DNA from: Lederbergia lenta NBRC 16444
GTDB lineage: Bacteria > Bacillota > Bacilli > Bacillales > Bacillaceae_C
Length of the DNA: 64,000 nucleotides
Reading direction: 5' to 3'
NCBI RefSeq assembly: GCF_001591545.1
Contig: NZ_BCVC01000001.1
Location: 434,001-498,000 of the forward strand
A program made the position numbers and the translations under genes. Shown here one piece after another: positions 50,726 to 59,117 of the stretch (the stretch's first letter is position 1; each line of letters starts with the position of its first letter). The notes under the pieces were generated by a model that worked only from the letters and a program-made list of their open reading frames with translations, did no database searches and was not told the origin of the DNA.

Positions 50726-52879
50726 TCAAATAGTAGTATCTAGTGTCCACAATAATTCAAGGTGATCACCTTGAATTATTGGTGTATAAAAGGTGGCCTC
50801 TTTTTTATTAATCAGTAACTTGAAGTTACCTGTAGCATTTATTGGCTTTTCTATGTCAATATATTTAAATATATCTTGGAAAATGAATGGAGAAGTATCT
50901 TGTGTCTTCCATTCTATAACATCATGTGAAGATAAAAGATCATGTTCATTTAATGAATTATTGTTACGGATTAGTTCGATTATGTTTTTTTCTATCTCTA
51001 CAGGAACATCATTAAACATTACAGTAATTGATTGTTTAAGCTGTTGTTTCTCCAAAGCCACTAAGTTAGCCACGGTTGGATTCATATTTTTTTCAATAGT
51101 AATATTGGCTTGATTAAGAAAGTTATCTGTATATTTAGCAACTTTACCATTAACAATAACTTTTGAAGAAAAAGCGGAAATGTTAATTTCCTTGTTATTA
51201 AGCGTGAGGATAAAAGGTCTAATGTTCTGAAGCAAATCATTTAAATGAAGAGACATAAGTAACTCTTCGATTGTTTCAGGTGAATAAACAGAAATCCGAT
51301 CTCTGTCTTGCACTAGGTCGTCTATCTTAGCTTGTTTACCATTGTTTAATATAGAAGGTGTTACTTCATATAATTCTTTATTAATTGTTACAATTGATGA
51401 ATGTAATTCGAGAAGGTCTCCAATCTTAGTGACTGATTCATGACCATCCAATCCTTTTTGAATGACTATATTATCACCGTTCACGATATAATCTTCAATA
51501 CTGCACACACTTCCGTTTTTTTCGATGATAGGCGGCTGTCCATAACTTCCTGGAACTGTGATTAATTGGTTATTTACATGAATCATTTTAGCCATTCCTG
51601 GTTTACCATATAGTTTTCCGATTGATATTCCCGAAGCAAGAATACAATCACCAACAGTCAACTGTTTAGCCTCAAACATCCGAATTGTACGTTCATTGAC
51701 TGTTGCAGTGACATAGTGAATAGGAGCATTCGTTGCTGAAATTGCGATCCCGATCGGAGTAATATTTTCAGGTCCTGCTGGGATGCTTTTTGCAATTTTT
51801 AATCCTTGAATAGCATCAGCCCCTCGGATTGCTACCCGATTATCTGGCAGCTCGAGTTTTTTTGCTAAACGTTGAGGGAGCTCAGGAGTCATGCTTCCGC
51901 CTCCTACAAGCATGACAGCTCGTGGTGACTTATTATTATTTAAAGTGATAATCTCCTTATAGATGGCGGTTGTAAGTCGCTCTATCGATGACTCAATCTC
52001 ATTGATGACATGGACTTTAGAAACAGTGTTTTCAAACCCAAGAATATCTTGGGTTACTATTGAATCGTTTGTCGATAGTTTTCTTTTTATTCGTTCAGCT
52101 TCGGGAAAGTCAAGCAATAATTTATCGCTTATTGCTTCTGTTATCTCATCTCCAGCGAGTGGAACCATGCCATAAGCGATAACTGTACCTGCATCCGTAA
52201 TGGCGATATCTGATGTTCCTGCTCCGACGTCTACAAGCGCTACATTTAGCCTTCTTATGGAAGGTGGGACAAGCACATCGATTGCAGCAATTGGCTCCAG
52301 TGTGAGCGCCTCAAGCTCAAGCCCAGCGCGTTGAATAGTTTTTATTAATGAATCGACGACTATTCTTGGCAAAAAGGTAGCAATGATATCAACTGCTGCT
52401 TCGCTACCTTGTTGGTCGATTAAATTCCCGATTCTTTCACCATCTAAAAAATAGTGGAGTACGGAGTAGCCGACGCAATAATAGGAATGGAGATCATCTT
52501 CAGTTTGATTTTCCGCAACTGTTAACTGCGCATTTTGAACAGCGGTAAGTTCAAAATAAAGGATATCTTCTTTGGAAAGTATCGGTTTTCCTATAATAGG
52601 AATGGTAGAATTAGCTTTTTCAGTCTTTAAAGAACGACCAGCTGCTGCTACGCAAACTTTATTTAATGTCCCATGTTTTTGCTCAAGACATTTTTTTATA
52701 TCGATAATTACGTCCGCAACAGCGACAATATCATGAATTTGTCCATCTAACATCGCTCTATCTTTATGTTCTTTCATAATTAAATCAAGAACTTGATATT
52801 CTTCATTCTCTTCTTCAAGGATAATTCCGACAACAGATCTTGTACCGATGTCAAGGGCAAATATTTTCTTACCTACCAA
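50726..52879 (-). CDS. FtsA-like actin-fold ATPase with long C-terminal extension
   Basis: Protein of 717 aa. The first 380 residues or so have the FtsA/PilM actin-like fold: phosphate-1 loop KKIFALDIGTRSVVGIIL, CVAAAGRSLKTE, phosphate-2 loop ALVDVGAGTSDIAI, and adenosine motif VMLVGGGSMTPELPQ. The last 330 residues are beta-rich, contain GDCILASGISIGKLYGK- and KNGSVCSIEDYIV-like segments, and have no domain I know. There is no amphipathic membrane-targeting helix of the FtsA kind visible at the C-terminus. Related proteins occur in Bacillaceae near ccpA, with unknown function in envelope or division. TTG start at 52879 after AGGTGAAACATC. Monocistronic, convergent with ytxH. Confidence 0.8.
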   Translation of the reverse strand: MVGKKIFALDIGTRSVVGIILEEENEEYQVLDLIMKEHKDRAMLDGQIHDIVAVADVIIDIKKCLEQKHGTLNKVCVAAAGRSLKTEKANSTIPIIGKPILSKEDILYFELTAVQNAQLTVAENQTEDDLHSYYCVGYSVLHYFLDGERIGNLIDQQGSEAAVDIIATFLPRIVVDSLIKTIQRAGLELEALTLEPIAAIDVLVPPSIRRLNVALVDVGAGTSDIAITDAGTVIAYGMVPLAGDEITEAISDKLLLDFPEAERIKRKLSTNDSIVTQDILGFENTVSKVHVINEIESSIERLTTAIYKEIITLNNNKSPRAVMLVGGGSMTPELPQRLAKKLELPDNRVAIRGADAIQGLKIAKSIPAGPENITPIGIAISATNAPIHYVTATVNERTIRMFEAKQLTVGDCILASGISIGKLYGKPGMAKMIHVNNQLITVPGSYGQPPIIEKNGSVCSIEDYIVNGDNIVIQKGLDGHESVTKIGDLLELHSSIVTINKELYEVTPSILNNGKQAKIDDLVQDRDRISVYSPETIEELLMSLHLNDLLQNIRPFILTLNNKEINISAFSSKVIVNGKVAKYTDNFLNQANITIEKNMNPTVANLVALEKQQLKQSITVMFNDVPVEIEKNIIELIRNNNSLNEHDLLSSHDVIEWKTQDTSPFIFQDIFKYIDIEKPINATGNFKLLINKKEATFYTPIIQGDHLELLWTLDTTI

Positions 52880-53361
52880 GATGTTTCACCTACTTTATTT
52901 TTCATGCTATAATTATGCAGAAAATGTATAAACTACATATATCTTATGATTATTAAAAATGTATCATAATCTGCTATTTAAATGAAGCTGGCGTGCTATT
53001 TATTTGAAGAATTTTCTGCTAAAGAGGTCTTAATTATCGGAAATTCGACAAAATGATGAAGTTTTATAAAAAAATATGATAATTTTTTCACAATCAAGAG
53101 GAAACGTTTGCGGGATAGGGATCAGTGTCGTATGATTATGAGAAGTATCGAAAAGCAGATTTTTTTGAAAGACTAGATTGTGTATGTTTTTTTAGAATAT
53201 ATTTTTTAATTAAGCTATGCTGTGTCTACCTGCATCTATCAGCATAGGTGCATCCCCCTTCCAATTTGGTTGAAGGCTATAATCTTCTAAAATTTGATAC
53301 ATGGATCGATAGGCAAGGGGCTTTCGCTTTTCTTATAAACTTGTGAATAGGAGTGACTTGG
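52880..53361 (+). other. Gene-free stretch between FtsA-like gene and ccpA
   Basis: 482 bp containing divergent promoters. Noted signals: a near-cre AGGAAACGTTTGCG at 53099-53112, an inverted repeat CTATGCTG/CAGCATAG (53215-53222 with 53240-53247), a CCTTC/GAAGG hairpin at 53257-53276, and TATAAT at 53278-53283 without a clear -35. No gene seen. TAGGAG before 53362 serves ccpA. Confidence 0.5.
53099..53112. promoter_or_regulatory. Near-cre site upstream of ccpA
   Basis: AGGAAACGTTTGCG agrees with TGNAANCGNWNNCW except the first and last bases. It could give CcpA autoregulation, 250 bp before the start codon. Confidence 0.35.
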
Positions 53362-54360
53362 ATGAATATAACAATATATGATGTGGCACGAGAAGCAAAT
53401 GTGTCCATGGCAACAGTATCAAGGGTCGTTAATGGCAACCCAAATGTAAAACCAGCGACACGTAAAAAAGTTCTAGATGTAATTGATCGTTTAGAGTATA
53501 GACCAAATGCAGTAGCTCGTGGTCTTGCAAGTAAAAAAACAACAACTGTAGGTGTTATTATCCCCGATATTTCTAATATTTTCTATGCTGAATTAGCTCG
53601 AGGAATAGAAGATATTGCAACGATGTATAAATATAACATCATTTTAAGTAACTCAGATCAAAACAAAAATAAAGAATTACATTTATTAAATACAATGCTT
53701 GGAAAACAAGTTGATGGTATTGTGTTTATGGGCGCAGATATTACGGAAGAACATGTTGTAGAATTTAAAAGATCTCCAGCGCCAATCGTTTTGGCCGGTT
53801 CAGTCGAACAATCACATGAAATTCCTTCTATTAATATTGATTATCAGCAAGCTGCATATGACGCTGTAACATCATTTATTGAGCAAGGGCATAAGAAAAT
53901 TGCCTTTGTCGTTGGTCCTCTCCATCATGTAATCAATCGGGAATACATGCTTGAAGGATATAAAGCTGCATTAAAACAAGCAAATATCCCATTAGACGAG
54001 AATTTAATTGCTGAAGGCGATGACACATATGACTCAGGAATTGAAGCTTGGGAAAAGTTAAATGGTTTAGATGAAAGACCTACAGCTGTTTTAGCTAGTA
54101 ATGATGAAATGGCGCTTGGTGTGATGCATGGAGCACAGGACCAAGGTTTGACTATTCCTAAGGATTTAGAGGTAATTACGTCAGGAAATACACGATTATC
54201 ATTAATGGTAAGACCTACGCTGACAACAATCGCTCAGCCTTTATATGATTTAGGTGCCGTATCCATGAGGTTATTAACGAAGCTCATGAACAAAGAAGAA
54301 GTAGAAGAGCAATCAGTTGTACTTCCTCACCGAATTGAATTTAGAGGTTCAACGAAATAA
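53362..54360 (+). CDS. ccpA: Catabolite control protein A (CcpA)
   Basis: LacI/GalR-family regulator of 332 aa, the master of carbon catabolite control in Firmicutes. N-terminal DNA-binding domain [20 protein letters not shown] with hinge helix [14 protein letters not shown], then the periplasmic-binding-protein-like core that docks HPr-Ser46-P. Length equals B. subtilis CcpA within two residues. The frame opens at GTG 53353, but TAGGAGTGACTTGG precedes the ATG at 53362. Its targets (cre-like sites) occur within this window at 21369 and 57096. Monocistronic with a very strong terminator; B. subtilis aroA is not upstream here. Confidence 0.95.
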   Translation: MNITIYDVAREANVSMATVSRVVNGNPNVKPATRKKVLDVIDRLEYRPNAVARGLASKKTTTVGVIIPDISNIFYAELARGIEDIATMYKYNIILSNSDQNKNKELHLLNTMLGKQVDGIVFMGADITEEHVVEFKRSPAPIVLAGSVEQSHEIPSINIDYQQAAYDAVTSFIEQGHKKIAFVVGPLHHVINREYMLEGYKAALKQANIPLDENLIAEGDDTYDSGIEAWEKLNGLDERPTAVLASNDEMALGVMHGAQDQGLTIPKDLEVITSGNTRLSLMVRPTLTTIAQPLYDLGAVSMRLLTKLMNKEEVEEQSVVLPHRIEFRGSTK

Positions 54361-54408
54361 CAACAAAGCTGGACAGGCATTCATGCCTGTCCAGCTTTGT
54401 TGTTTTAA
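54361..54408 (+). terminator. Terminator after ccpA
   Basis: Perfect stem of 20 bp (CAACAAAGCTGG... / ...CCAGCTTTGTTG), tetraloop-sized loop, TTTT tail, starting right after the stop codon. Confidence 0.93.
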
Positions 54409-54520
54409 GCCATAGAGGTTCCAGATAAGAGTTTTTAAGTCCAACTGTTAGGAAGTGGAGGGAGAGAATTTTTCACCGTTTCTTACGCTTGTTACTAATG
54501 AACGAGCGTCTCCCGTTTTT

Positions 54521-55699
54521 TTATTTTTTTTTTCTTATCTGCTCCTGCTGCTGGCGAACAAAATATAGTGCGCGATCAACTGTTTGTCGATTCTTTTCTT
54601 CAATTTCTTTTTTGCGTGGGATAGGTTCATACATGTCTTGTGGATCCTCCCAATTAGCAGAAATTGTTACTGGAGAGGACGGTTGCCAGCGTTTTACCCA
54701 TTCAACCGGAAGAGGGCCGGAGACATCTGCTTTGCCGATCATTTCTAACCAAATGAGTGACCAAGCTCTTGGAACAACACGCCAAATATCATATCCCCCG
54801 CCACCGACCGCAATCCACTTACCTCCACAGTATTCATGTGCTAATTCATGGGCCAATTTTGGTATAGCTTTATATGTATCCATCGTTACAGATAAATGTG
54901 TTAGGGGGTCATAATAATGAGCATCAGCCCCGTTTTGCGTAACAATGACATCAGGCTTAAACTGTTCGGTAATCTCCCTTAGTGCAGTTGTATATACCTC
55001 TAAAAATGATTCATCTTCGGTGAATGCATCAAGAGGGATATTAAAAGAATATCCATATCCTTTTCCTTGCCCCCATTCATTTACATTACCAGTTCCTGGA
55101 AATAAGTATCTTCCTGTTTCATGCATAGAAAAAGTACAGGCTGTATCATCATCATAAAAGGACCATTGTACCCCATCACCGTGATGGGCATCTGTATCTA
55201 TATACAAAACCCTTGCATTATACTTTTCTTGAAGGTATTTAATGGCTACAGCGCTATCGTTATAGACACAAAAACCTGAAGCTTTTCCTTTAAAACCATG
55301 ATGTAGTCCTCCACCAAGATGGAGGGCATGTTCAGCTTTATCTTGCATGACATAATCAACAGCGGTTAGCGTTCCTCCAACTAAACGTGCACTTGCTTCA
55401 TGCATATTTGGAAAAATCGGAGTATCTTCGGTACCGATACCAAAACTCATTGTTTTTTCTGGTAATAGTTCCCCGCGACTCGCTTGTTTGACTGCTTCAA
55501 TATATGATGATTCGTGATTTAGAAGCAGTTCTTTATCTGAAGCAATTCGAGGTTTCACGATATCTACATCAGTGATTGCCCCCAATTCTGTTAGCAAATC
55601 CAATGTTAGTTTTAAACGCAGCTGATTAAATGGGTGCTCTTGAGAAAAATGGTAGGAAAGCAGTTCATCGGAATAAATAAAGACAGCATTTTTTTTCAT
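54521..55699 (-). CDS. acuC: AcuC protein deacetylase
   Basis: Class I histone-deacetylase-like enzyme of 392 aa. Zinc and charge-relay residues are in LHLGGGLHHGF, YIDTDAHHGDGVQW and QNGADAHYYDP. AcuC removes the acetyl group that AcuA puts on acetyl-CoA synthetase, restoring its activity. The ATG overlaps the acuB stop by four bases (ATGA at 55696-55699), a sign of coupling. Last gene of the acuABC operon, divergent from acsA as in B. subtilis. Confidence 0.94.
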   Translation of the reverse strand: MKKNAVFIYSDELLSYHFSQEHPFNQLRLKLTLDLLTELGAITDVDIVKPRIASDKELLLNHESSYIEAVKQASRGELLPEKTMSFGIGTEDTPIFPNMHEASARLVGGTLTAVDYVMQDKAEHALHLGGGLHHGFKGKASGFCVYNDSAVAIKYLQEKYNARVLYIDTDAHHGDGVQWSFYDDDTACTFSMHETGRYLFPGTGNVNEWGQGKGYGYSFNIPLDAFTEDESFLEVYTTALREITEQFKPDVIVTQNGADAHYYDPLTHLSVTMDTYKAIPKLAHELAHEYCGGKWIAVGGGGYDIWRVVPRAWSLIWLEMIGKADVSGPLPVEWVKRWQPSSPVTISANWEDPQDMYEPIPRKKEIEEKNRQTVDRALYFVRQQQEQIRKKK

Positions 55700-56343
55700 G
55701 AGTGCATCCCAGGCAATTTAGGCCATAATACATTTAGTCCATCATCATTTAATTTCTCCACAACACGAAGAGGATTCATCGTAGCAACCCGAAAAACTAG
55801 GATTTTATAATGCTCGTTGGTAGGATCAGGGTAAACGAGTACACTATGTATATTGATTTTGTGCATGCGAAAAACAGCTGCAACTTCGTAAAGAAGACCA
55901 GTTCGATTTTCTACCTTAATTTCGATCTGAGAACCAGGCTTATTTGCACCAGTTAATTCTACCATTGTATGAAGTAAGTCCGTACTTGTAATAATTCCGA
56001 CGAGTTTTCCACCACTGACAATTGGTAAACAGCCAATTTTATGATCATAGAATAGAACGGTTATTTCTTCTACAAAATCAAGTGGATGGCCTGTTATAAT
56101 ATTTCTTGTCATGATAGAGGAGAGAGGCATATCAATTATTTCTTTTAATGCGTCTTCTGCCAGTACAATTGGTGTTGCCACTTTAATATCACGGTCAGTA
56201 ACAAGGCCAATTACTTCTTTTTCATTATTTACAAGCGGAATATGACGGATCTTTCGATCGCGCATTAATTGTAACGCTAATTTTATTGAATCAGAGGGCG
56301 AAAGTGTTGCTACATCTTTTGTCATAATTTGTTCTACGATCAC
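55696..56343 (-). CDS. acuB: AcuB, CBS-domain and ACT-domain protein
   Basis: Protein of 215 aa with two CBS motifs (about residues 1-60 and 70-130: IRHIPLVNNEKEVIGLVTDR; IGCLPIVSGGKLVGIITSTD) and a C-terminal ACT-like domain (EIKVENRTGLLYEVAAVFR). It is required for normal acetoin/butanediol use in B. subtilis; mechanism not established, with adenine-nucleotide sensing by the CBS pair assumed. The frame opens at GTG 56352, but AAGGAGTGAACATT points to the GTG at 56343, which gives MIVEQIM, the same N-terminus as B. subtilis AcuB. Confidence 0.92.
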   Translation of the reverse strand: MIVEQIMTKDVATLSPSDSIKLALQLMRDRKIRHIPLVNNEKEVIGLVTDRDIKVATPIVLAEDALKEIIDMPLSSIMTRNIITGHPLDFVEEITVLFYDHKIGCLPIVSGGKLVGIITSTDLLHTMVELTGANKPGSQIEIKVENRTGLLYEVAAVFRMHKINIHSVLVYPDPTNEHYKILVFRVATMNPLRVVEKLNDDGLNVLWPKLPGMHS

Positions 56344-56375
56344 AATGTTCACTCCTTTATACTACGAAAGTTTCG

Positions 56376-57008
56376 TTAATATAACCAACGATTCATAAAT
56401 CTAAGATTATCAAATTGTTCAATCGAAGCGGAATTTACACGTTTGCCAATCCGAACCATTAAACAATTAGCTGGATGGGAACTAATTTCTGGATCATCTG
56501 TTGCATACCATTCTAACCCTCCCGAATTCATCATTCTCTCCATTATTTTCCGATATTCCCAAATATCTAATCCTGTTCCCTTCAAATCCCAATGCCAATA
56601 ATACTCTGTTGTAATGATGATATAATCTTCCATGGTATCATCCATCATAGATACTTTTAATAAACTTTTTCCAACTCCACCACTGCGAAACTTAGGAATT
56701 ACTTCTATAGCTCCTAGTTCAATAAGATTTTCCATATTTCCCTTTGACCATCGTTCAAGGGGATCTGGGTAAACGTATGTGACATAACCGACAACGACTT
56801 TGTTTTCCCGAGCAACTATAATCCTACCTTCGGGAAGTTCCGCGATTTCTATTAAAGCTTCATGTTGCTGTTGAGCTGGTCTAAAAGCGATTAAATCTTC
56901 ATGGAAATCAAGAGAAGCTAATTCAGCTGAAGGGATAGGACCTTCAATGATTAAACTGCCGTTACGTGTATCCAATTCCAAGGAATTGTACGTCTTAGTA
57001 TGTTCCAC
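56376..57008 (-). CDS. acuA: AcuA protein acetyltransferase
   Basis: GNAT-type protein acetyltransferase of 210 aa. Acetyl-CoA binding pattern PKFRSGGVGKSLL is visible (about residues 108-120). AcuA inactivates acetyl-CoA synthetase by acetylating its active-site lysine; AcuC reverses this. GTG start at 57008 following AGGAGAG. First gene of the acuABC operon, transcribed away from acsA; a cre-like site lies just upstream of its -10 element. Confidence 0.93.
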   Translation of the reverse strand: MEHTKTYNSLELDTRNGSLIIEGPIPSAELASLDFHEDLIAFRPAQQQHEALIEIAELPEGRIIVARENKVVVGYVTYVYPDPLERWSKGNMENLIELGAIEVIPKFRSGGVGKSLLKVSMMDDTMEDYIIITTEYYWHWDLKGTGLDIWEYRKIMERMMNSGGLEWYATDDPEISSHPANCLMVRIGKRVNSASIEQFDNLRFMNRWLY

Positions 57009-57072
57009 AGGCTCTCTCCTTTATATTTGCTCCATTTATTAAGAGGGTAGAAATATCTTTATTGCTGCTTCT

Positions 57073-57078
57073 ATTATA
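57073..57078 (-). promoter_or_regulatory. -10 element of the acuABC promoter
   Basis: Minus strand TATAAT at 57078-57073. The -35 is weak (TTTCAT about 17 nt upstream) and overlaps the cre-like site, fitting CcpA repression. Confidence 0.5.
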
Positions 57079-57095
57079 CATGCAAATTTTCACGG

Positions 57096-57110
57096 ATGAA
57101 ACGTTTTCAC
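57096..57110. promoter_or_regulatory. cre-like site between acuA and acsA
   Basis: ATGAAACGTTTTCAC: read on the minus strand TGAAAACGTTTCAT, matching the first eleven positions of TGWAANCGNTNWCA but with one base less between the half-sites. In B. subtilis both acuABC and acsA are CcpA-repressed from cre sites in this interval. Confidence 0.6.
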
Positions 57111-57126
57111 ATTTATTATAAAAAAA

Positions 57127-57155
57127 TTGAGAATATTATTATTCTATATTATAAT
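57127..57155 (+). promoter_or_regulatory. SigA promoter of acsA
   Basis: TTGAGA (57127-57132), exactly 17-nt spacer, TATAAT (57150-57155). The -10 lies within a dyad ATTCTAT/ATAGAAT. Leader of about 90 nt to the ATG. Confidence 0.75.
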
Positions 57156-57253
57156 AGAATATGTGATTTCTATATTCAAAGTTTCCGCGACTTGATCAGC
57201 TTTTTTGTGATCAAATTTGGAAGCAGGATGAAGAATAAAGGGGAGTTGTAAAC

Positions 57254-58972
57254 ATGAAGTTGGAAGCGTTGCCAGTCATCAATGGAGAATATAATCTGCA
57301 AGACTATGACAAAACATATGCAAGCTTTGATTGGGCACAAACAGAGCAACAATTTTCATGGCATCAAACCGGCCGCGTCAATATGGCATATGAAGCAATT
57401 GACCGCCATGCAGAGTCTTTTCGAAAAAACAAAGTAGCGCTATATTATCGTGATACTGTTAGAGATGAAAAGTACACTTTCCGAGAAATGAAAGAATTAA
57501 CAAATAAAGCTGGAAATGTATTGAAAAAACTTGGGGAAGTTGAAAAAGGAGATAGAGTTTTCGTTTTTATGCCGAGAACACCTGAATTATACTTTGCTAT
57601 ATTAGGCACCCTTAAACTTGGTGCTATTAGTGGTCCACTATTTGAAGCATTTATGGAAGGTGCTGTTAAAGATAGACTTGAAGATAGCGAAGCGAAAGTA
57701 TTAGTAACTACTCCAGAATTACTTGATAGAGTGCCAGTAGATGAATTACCCCATTTAAAGCATATTTTTTTAGTCGGAGAAAATATAGAAGAGTCTGATC
57801 TATATATTGATTTTAATAAAAGAATGGTAGAAGCAGACAAAAACTTGGATATTGAATGGGTTGATCGAACAGACGGGATGATTCTTCATTATACATCTGG
57901 CTCAACTGGGAGGCCCAAGGGAGTTTTGCATGTACATAATGCAATGATTCAACATTATCAAACAGCCCGTTGGATATTAGATATGCAAGAAGATGATGTC
58001 TATTGGTGTACGGCAGACCCAGGTTGGGTGACAGGGACTTCATATGGAATATTTGGACCATGGCTAACAGGTACATCTAATGTCATTGTAGGAGGGCGCT
58101 TCAAGCCAGAGACATGGTATCAAGTATTGGAAGACTATGGTGTAACCATATGGTATAGTGCACCAACTGCATTTAGAATGCTGATGAGCGCAGGTGATGA
58201 AATCATTAAGCGGTTCGATTTATCACAATTGCGACATATAGTGAGTGTTGGTGAACCACTGAACCCTGAAGTTATTCGTTGGGGAATGGAAGTGTTTGGA
58301 AAGCGTATTCACGACACGTGGTGGATGACAGAAACAGGAGCCTTATTAATAGCTAACTATCCTTGTTTAGAGATTCGTCCGGGATCAATGGGGAAAGGAA
58401 TACCAGGCGTTGAAGTCGCAATTGTTGATGATCGCGGAAATGTACTTCCGCCAAATCGGATGGGTAATCTCGCTATTAAAAAAGGTTGGCCTTCCATGAT
58501 GCACGAGATTTGGAATAATAAAGAAAAATACGATTCATACTTTCTACCAGGTGATTGGTATGTGTCGGGGGATTCTGCGTATATGGATGAGGATGGATAC
58601 TTATGGTTCCAAGGCCGAGTAGATGATGTAATTATGACGGCAGGAGAACGTGTTGGCCCATTCGAAGTAGAAAGTAAATTATTGGAGCATCCTGCTGTTG
58701 CAGAAGCGGGAGTAATTGGAAAACCAGATCCAATTCGAGGGGAAATTATCAAAGCATTTATTGCCTTACTAGATGGTAATGAACCGACCGACGAATTGAG
58801 AGAAGATATTCGCAAATTTGTCAAAACCGGTCTTGCTGCCCATGCCGCTCCACGTGAAATCGAATTTCGTGATAAACTACCCAAAACACGAAGTGGCAAA
58901 ATTATGCGCCGTGTCTTAAAAGCTTGGGAGCTAAACCTTCCTACAGGTGATTTATCTACAATGGAAGACTAG
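57254..58972 (+). CDS. acsA: Acetyl-CoA synthetase AcsA
   Basis: AMP-forming acetyl-CoA synthetase of 572 aa, the same length as B. subtilis AcsA; it converts acetate, ATP and CoA to acetyl-CoA. P-loop-like motif YTSGSTGRPKGVLH, A5 motif DTWWMTETG, A7 motif YVSGDSAYMDEDGY and the C-terminal active lysine K549 in TRSGKIMRRV. K549 is the residue AcuA acetylates, so the acu control loop is complete in this window. AAAGGGGAG before the ATG. SigA promoter and cre-like site lie in the gap to acuA. Confidence 0.95.
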   Translation: MKLEALPVINGEYNLQDYDKTYASFDWAQTEQQFSWHQTGRVNMAYEAIDRHAESFRKNKVALYYRDTVRDEKYTFREMKELTNKAGNVLKKLGEVEKGDRVFVFMPRTPELYFAILGTLKLGAISGPLFEAFMEGAVKDRLEDSEAKVLVTTPELLDRVPVDELPHLKHIFLVGENIEESDLYIDFNKRMVEADKNLDIEWVDRTDGMILHYTSGSTGRPKGVLHVHNAMIQHYQTARWILDMQEDDVYWCTADPGWVTGTSYGIFGPWLTGTSNVIVGGRFKPETWYQVLEDYGVTIWYSAPTAFRMLMSAGDEIIKRFDLSQLRHIVSVGEPLNPEVIRWGMEVFGKRIHDTWWMTETGALLIANYPCLEIRPGSMGKGIPGVEVAIVDDRGNVLPPNRMGNLAIKKGWPSMMHEIWNNKEKYDSYFLPGDWYVSGDSAYMDEDGYLWFQGRVDDVIMTAGERVGPFEVESKLLEHPAVAEAGVIGKPDPIRGEIIKAFIALLDGNEPTDELREDIRKFVKTGLAAHAAPREIEFRDKLPKTRSGKIMRRVLKAWELNLPTGDLSTMED

Positions 58973-59013
58973 TAGAGACCTGTTTGTGAGAGCTACACCT
59001 TAAATGTTTAAGT

Positions 59014-59052
59014 AAAGAGATCACTAAATAATAAAAGTGATCTCTTTTTGTG
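59014..59052 (+). terminator. Terminator after acsA
   Basis: Perfect stem AAAGAGATCACT / AGTGATCTCTTT, TT tail. Confidence 0.9.
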
Positions 59053-59077
59053 TCTATGTAGAAATCACATAATTAGG

Positions 59078-59112
59078 GAAAAATCCCTCATCATTGATCA
59101 GATGAGGGATTT
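59078..59112 (-). terminator. Terminator of the penicillin-binding protein gene
   Basis: Perfect stem AAATCCCTCATC / GATGAGGGATTT with T5 on the minus strand. Confidence 0.9.
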
Positions 59113-59117
59113 CCTAA

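Noticed and set aside
54489-54914. 141-aa plus-strand frame inside acuC
   Set aside because: Antisense shadow of acuC with Ser/Cys-rich low-quality sequence and no initiation site.
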